Assembly (NCBI RefSeq): GCF_910591885.1
Contig: NC_063279.1
Location: forward strand, 11,842,001-11,906,000
DNA: 64,000 bases
Direction: 5' to 3'
From: Bombus terrestris
Taxonomy: Eukaryota > Arthropoda > Insecta > Hymenoptera > Apidae
Both the position numbers and the translations under genes were made by a program. Under the pieces are notes generated by a model. The model worked only from the letters and a program-made list of their open reading frames with translations, did not search any database and was not told where the DNA came from. Shown here piece after piece: positions 58,301 through 64,000 of the stretch (its first letter is position 1; each line of letters starts with the position of its first letter).

Positions 58301-61300
58301 TGATTTCAAGAGATACTCGATACTGTTCTAGTGTATCTATTTTAATCTTCGAATCGTATTTCCCTATCGGTAGAAAATTTTTAAATTTTCTTGGATTTCC
58401 AATTTCTTGTATATAGTCACTTTTTTTACTTATAGATTCTCTAATTTTTAGCGTATTACTTCATTTCCGTCTTTTACTCTGTTCAAACGAAAGCAAGATA
58501 GGAAGATAAACAGTATCCGAGTATAGCAAGATTAAACATTATTGCTTAATATCGTGAATATCATAATATTACAAGATAAAGAATAGAATAGTTATTCGTG
58601 AACTCAATAAACACGTATCCTTGTCGATTTAATTTCAAAGATACGGAGTACCAATTGCGGTATTACGTTGCAGTAATACTATTAACATGTTAATTTATAA
58701 CACGATAAACAGTATAAAATATGCGGTAATAATGAATGAATGTCGATTACAACAAATACTATACTACGCTGGTCGAAACGGATGAAAAAAAGTCGATTCT
58801 GCTTATATCGTTGAATATAAGCAATGCTAAATATTGATTGCTTCATCGTCGAGTGTTTACCTCGATTAACATTACATATGCGCTACTATATATTGTTATT
58901 AATACACCGTGCAACAAGATTAATCAAAGAACATTGAACGTAAGGAAAATAAATCAATTGGGTCCTTATCAAAATTGTCCAAAGTTCTACGAACGTATTG
59001 GCTTCAGTGTACTCGTTTAATTGATGGCAACGAACGAGCCGCGGCTAGCACAGTGAATCTAAACGAGCGTTTTAATATCCCAGACCCATTTGAATAATAA
59101 TAATCGTTTCATCGACGTGTACTGAGGCAACGGGTTACTTGTGTTGCATACTTTTCTTGCTGTAACGATCATCTTATTACTTTCTATTCTATGAAAGATT
59201 TCTATTAGAACATTCCAAAAGTCTTTGTGTTTTCTTTTGGAAATAAAATTCACACAGAAGTACAAGGCAAAGACTTTCGAAAAGACATTGAAACGCTCTA
59301 ATACAGTTAAAGATCAGCACATTATCATCCCTTTTTTCCTTATTTTCTTCTTTCCCTTTTTTATCCATCTTTTTTTCTACTTATGTCCTTTTTTGTCGAA
59401 TTACTTTATTAGCCTGGTATCTCAATATTTTTGTTCGAGGAGAGGCTTAATTCGGATATTTGGATGCGAATGCACACGCCGGCAAATTATCATACGCCTA
59501 AAAGTTGTCAAGGACCAGGATCGTTTTGCGTTTTTAGCCGAGCCTCGGCAAAATTTCTCGGAGGAATAACGGTCAATGAATCCAGCGTCGGGTGTTAAGC
59601 GACTCAAGGTCTTTGTAATCTAGTCTCAATCACCGTCAATCTACACTGATCTTAACAATTTATGGCGGTGCCACCTTCTCGCCCGATGCAGCCTTTCCCA
59701 TTCTCAATTCTCGGCCAAACCACTTCCTTCGTACTTTCTTACTAGATATACTACTTTAGATATACCAACTTTTTATGTCCTCTATACATATTGATATTCA
59801 ATTTTTTTTGGTAGAAACATTCTATCTTAGATTGCGATATCGGTATGCTCTTAAAACATTTGTATCTAATAATAACGATAATAAAATATTTTTATAGGTA
59901 ACATCATACAGTTGAAAAAATATTCACTATTGTAATCCTCTGTAAAATAAGAGAGATTTATTTATTTACTAAATATTATAGAGAGTACTATACTTTGGAC
60001 ATTTTATATATTTTTACATATCACGCGTATTCTTTGCATTTTTGTATCTTCAAATTTCCCATAGGCAAATAAAAATTCATTAGGTAACAATAAAAGAGTT
60101 AGGTTCCAATTGGAGTTTCCAATTGGAAATTCACTCGAGAGACCAGTACGATCGGACTCCTCTATTTTTTTTCTCTTGGTTGTCCACTGCATTTCATTTG
60201 GCCTACAATTTCTGCCTGACCACAGAGGGACGACTGGCGCCGCGGCGCCCGACGCCACCTCTTTAGATACTATCGCCCTCGTCATGGTTTATCCCAGGGG
60301 TTACATTTAGCAGGAAAATCGTGCTATCGAATTAATTGACGCATAGACTGCGGCATATCTGTATGCACATTCGTCATGAGAAACGCGTTCGAATTTCGAT
60401 AAAATCCTTTTCTCTTTGTCCGCTTACATTTAACATATTCGCTGGTTAATGTAACAAATACTATCACTTGTTTAATAATATTCAAACATATCGAGTCCGT
60501 TTAAAATGCGATTTGCCCCTCGTTAAATCGCAAGTATCGCGAAATGTTACGTAACCAGTGTTGATATCATCGTTGTATTATCAACGTTTGAATTATACTG
60601 ATGCATCGCGCGACTTTCAATCCGAACTTTTCGTCTCTTCTTATTTCTCATCTATTTTTGCAACTTAATTTAAATAATCTGTTGCTTTTCAATATGCTAT
60701 CTATTTGCCAGTCAATTTTCGAACATCATCGGATTCTGGTATACGCATTTATCAAGAGAATGTTATATAACGCTAATTATCGATTCGAATCCTTTCGAGA
60801 ACAATTGGCATTCTAGCTTCAAACAGAAGAAACTTACTTTTTCCTCGAATAATCGCAAGGCGATTCTCACGCAGTTTTATAGTATTTGCATCAGTTAGTT
60901 ACTTTACCATGCTTTGTGCATGGTGTGATAACACGTGAACGTTATCTACGTTAGTTCGCAAGATATGCTAAACATGCAAACGTTCATTTTTCAAAATTCA
61001 AGATCAACGCGTTAAAAAATGAAGGGAGGAATGATATAGCGAGTGATATAATTATGTCAATATTTGTTATTATTTGCGATAGGGATCTACGACGGATATA
61101 TCATGCGTGTTAAATAAAGCATTTTCAAACTTTATTATCGTTGTAGCGATAGATTGTCACGATTATATCGGTAAAGTCTGAAATAAATGAAACAATGTAG
61201 ATAGTAGTTACATGATATTAGTACAAATATATACCAATTTGACAGAGATTATTCAAATATTTCTATGTTATTTTCTAATGAAACTACCTTCGATACTAAT

Positions 61301-64000
61301 TAGAAGTTTAAAATGAATATTTATAAAATATGTCTGTAATTTCTATAGTATTATTTTGATTTTCTCTGGTTAACGTTTCAAAACTTCTGTGTATTCTACT
61401 AGATCTCTTTCAAACTGGACTAACATATTCGTGATATTATTATAATGCTAATGTAGTTTCAAAAGGTTTCACATAACTCGCAACACATTCATAATGCACG
61501 CAATATATTCATAAAAGAATTCTACAAGTACTCGAATACTTTCGTGACTTACTGTACATGCAGAAGCGTATAAAATATAAAAATTCGATAATTTCGTCGA
61601 GACAGTCGGTAATTTTGCGACTCATTGACGAAAATGTTTCGATTCCAGCGTACGATCGCTAGAACTGATAAACTTATCGTTCAACGCGACCTAAAAAACA
61701 GACATTCCATATGTCGCAGTCCAATAAGATCGATCGACTTTGAGGGCATGTTTGCGAACGGAGCGTGATCGCTTATGTAATGTTTCGAATTTTTCTCGGT
61801 TTTCAGCGCATTGAACCGATTATCAGGAAACCGGTGCGATTCATTCTCTCGTCTTTTCGCACGAGCCTGGCTATCGCTGTCGCGACGGAAAGCACGTTCG
61901 TTCATAAAATGTTGCACGAATGAAGAATGTGTCAGTAATCGCGGTCGAACGAGAAGACCGGTTCTCGCGATATGCCGTTCCGCTGCCACGCCACGCTCAT
62001 AGAATATATCGAATAAATCGCGAATGTGCATGAAATCATCGCGAGAATGCCACCAGGGGGGTAGATTTGCGTCACAAGCGAGCTCCGTTGGATCGTGAGA
62101 TGATTTGGTTTTTGTGTTTGTTTACATATACCCAAGACCAATCCATTTCCTTCATCTTCCTGTTTTTGCAATTATACATGCGTAATGCTGCTCGAGATGC
62201 ATATATTTTTCCGGCTCAATCGGCCGTCGATCGATGTTATCGTGAGTTTTTATAAGAAGTCGATGTTACGCCGACGTTATTCATGCGATATTTACGAATA
62301 ATAACGAATCGACGCGACGATTAAATTATACTCGTTCCCATCAAATGAGAGGTTCCTGGCAAAGTACGCGATGCAAGGGGAATTTCAAGGTGGAATTTCT
62401 TGTATGCATTGGACGCTTTTAGCTAGACATATAGTGTAGTTATATGATAACTATATGTATAATATATGTATATATATACATATGTGTATAAAATATGTAT
62501 ATTACATATATACTGATTACGTAAACATACGGATGAATAGTTGATATAATAGGACTTCTCTATCTATCTATGTGATATTCCTCGCTAATCACGAATCTTT
62601 ATTTAGATTATTCTATCATTCATTTGTATTCTATTGGTTATGCTTTATTACTCTCTGTATCTATGTGCGCTCGTAAAAATATGAATTTACATAAACATTT
62701 GCAGTCTACTCATATCACGAGCTATCCTCTGTCAGTAAATTTTAAAACGTGTCTCTCTAAAAATACAAGTGGGTATAAAAAGATTTTACATGTATCTACC
62801 TATGTATCTGTCAGATCAACTACGATTTCCACAGGGTTCAATTCCGTTGATAACGCATCGATCCGTGGGCTAAAGGGGATTCGCAATCTATTTGAACTTA
62901 TATTGTGAGATTAATAACGCGATTCGCGATAAACTAAACACATAGAACGTATATAGGAATCCTCGAATTCGAACGGATCTGCTCAGCTTTTTCACATCTG
63001 GCCGGATCTCAAAATCTCCCGCGGAATATTAAGCACGTTTCACGGGCTCGCCAAAATTTCAGACGTCGTGAAACAGGAATGCATTTGCTGTTCGTTTCGT
63101 AAATATGTCATATGCATATTCAGCTTCATATTTATGTAGCTAAATCAGTTTCTACGATATACATCGAGTACAAAGCGGAAGTTAAGCTCATTTGCGGTTT
63201 CCAGCTTGTTTTTTCTACTTCAACCAGGAAAGTCTAATAATAATAAACTTCTTTCGTGCAATACAAAACGTTAGTGGCCCCTTTAATCCGAGAGGAATCG
63301 GTAGTTACTGAGGAAAACCAGTTTCGCGTTGTTCATGAACGATCAACTCACCCCTCTTTCGTATTCGTACAGCGCGTTTCAATCGACCTTGTCGCTACCT
63401 TCTTGGAATTCATGCTTCGAGCAAAGAGAAAATATGAAATATCATAATGTCCTCGGGCACCGATGTTGTTCGAACGGTGACTACGCCCGGACTATCTCAA
63501 AAGATCGCTTTCCGCTTTCGTTCCATTCGAGTGTTAACCAGAATTATTTTAATTAAATCGTCGAATCTTTTGCGGGTATCGATAATTCTACATAATTTTC
63601 ATTGTTTTTAATTTCCATTGAAAATATTAGATATTATACCGACTTGGTTAGAGAGACTGAAGTTTCTAATTTATGGAAAGTTATTGAATGTAATTAACAG
63701 GCACTAGAATTTAGAGAATTTAATTTTGTGTGTCATAATGCCAGATGTAGTTATCAGTTTTTAAGTATCGAAGACCTAATAACGAGTATATCAAAATAAT
63801 GCATAGGCGAAAATAATCAAAATGATTGGATTCGGTGCTGCACAGTTAAGTCTTTCAAATATATATTTTATTTGATTATGTTATATTATATTATATATGC
63901 ACATACGCAAACGCATATAACGTTTTGTAACATCATATTTGAAGCAATTAGGGGTTACGCTTCTGAACGAAGTAGAATGAACAGCGCGGATGAAATACGA
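55357..64000. other. Non-coding region, possibly a long first intron
   Basis: No frame here has a recognisable domain, and none is bounded by good splice sites with conserved-looking protein. The longest frame (57073-57732) overlaps a long frame on the opposite strand (56967-57398), which suggests chance openness of GC-richer DNA. TA/TG simple sequence occurs near 56510-56600 and 62440-62520. No RNA gene was identified. Confidence 0.45.

Noticed and set aside
1..64000. tRNA, rRNA, CRISPR or bacterial-type operon features
   Set aside because: None was recognised; intron-rich animal genes throughout make prokaryotic features implausible. A covariance-model scan would be needed to exclude small RNA genes.

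Overview
This window looks like nuclear DNA of an insect, most likely a bee or another hymenopteran. It is AT-rich with small GT-AG introns. Its predicted proteins are animal proteins with clear Drosophila or human counterparts. It also carries short TA-flanked mariner-type inverted-repeat elements and a decayed LINE tail. The hymenopteran placement is inference from general familiarity and was not tested by a search. I reconstructed exon boundaries by hand from reading frame, splice sites and phase; all join consistently, but no transcript was available.

Layout. 1-16150: about 16 kb with no convincing coding exon, probably the long first intron and upstream region of u-shaped, with scattered repeats. 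16151-20639 (+): u-shaped/FOG, a GATA cofactor, lacking its first coding exon. 22498-23566 (-): the RNA polymerase II import factor SLC7A6OS/Iwr1. 23899-26725 (+): a 13-finger C2H2 protein resembling ZNF341, head to head with Iwr1. 27301-31731 (+): a 15-exon neprilysin-like M13 ectopeptidase whose catalytic residues are altered. 32457-34157 (-): phosphatidylserine synthase. 34958-40753 (+): the transcription elongation factor Spt6, head to head with the synthase. 40941-42079: six tandem copies of a roughly 190-bp unit. 42185-42340: a small mariner-type element. 43600-54540 (+): stathmin, with two alternative first coding exons, a basic cassette exon and two alternative last exons. 55118-64000: a possible promoter and first exon of another plus-strand gene, then sequence in which I recognise no gene.

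The genes are not an operon-like functional set. Iwr1 and Spt6 are general RNA polymerase II factors, ush and the ZNF341-like gene are zinc-finger regulators, and the rest act in membranes or on microtubules. The most notable observations are the probable loss of catalysis in the M13 protein (HExxH reads HQIAH, with further active-site changes), the modular and alternatively spliced stathmin locus, a mariner-type element eight bases into a ush intron, a 12-bp direct repeat flanking an Spt6 intron, and the patterned tandem array behind Spt6.
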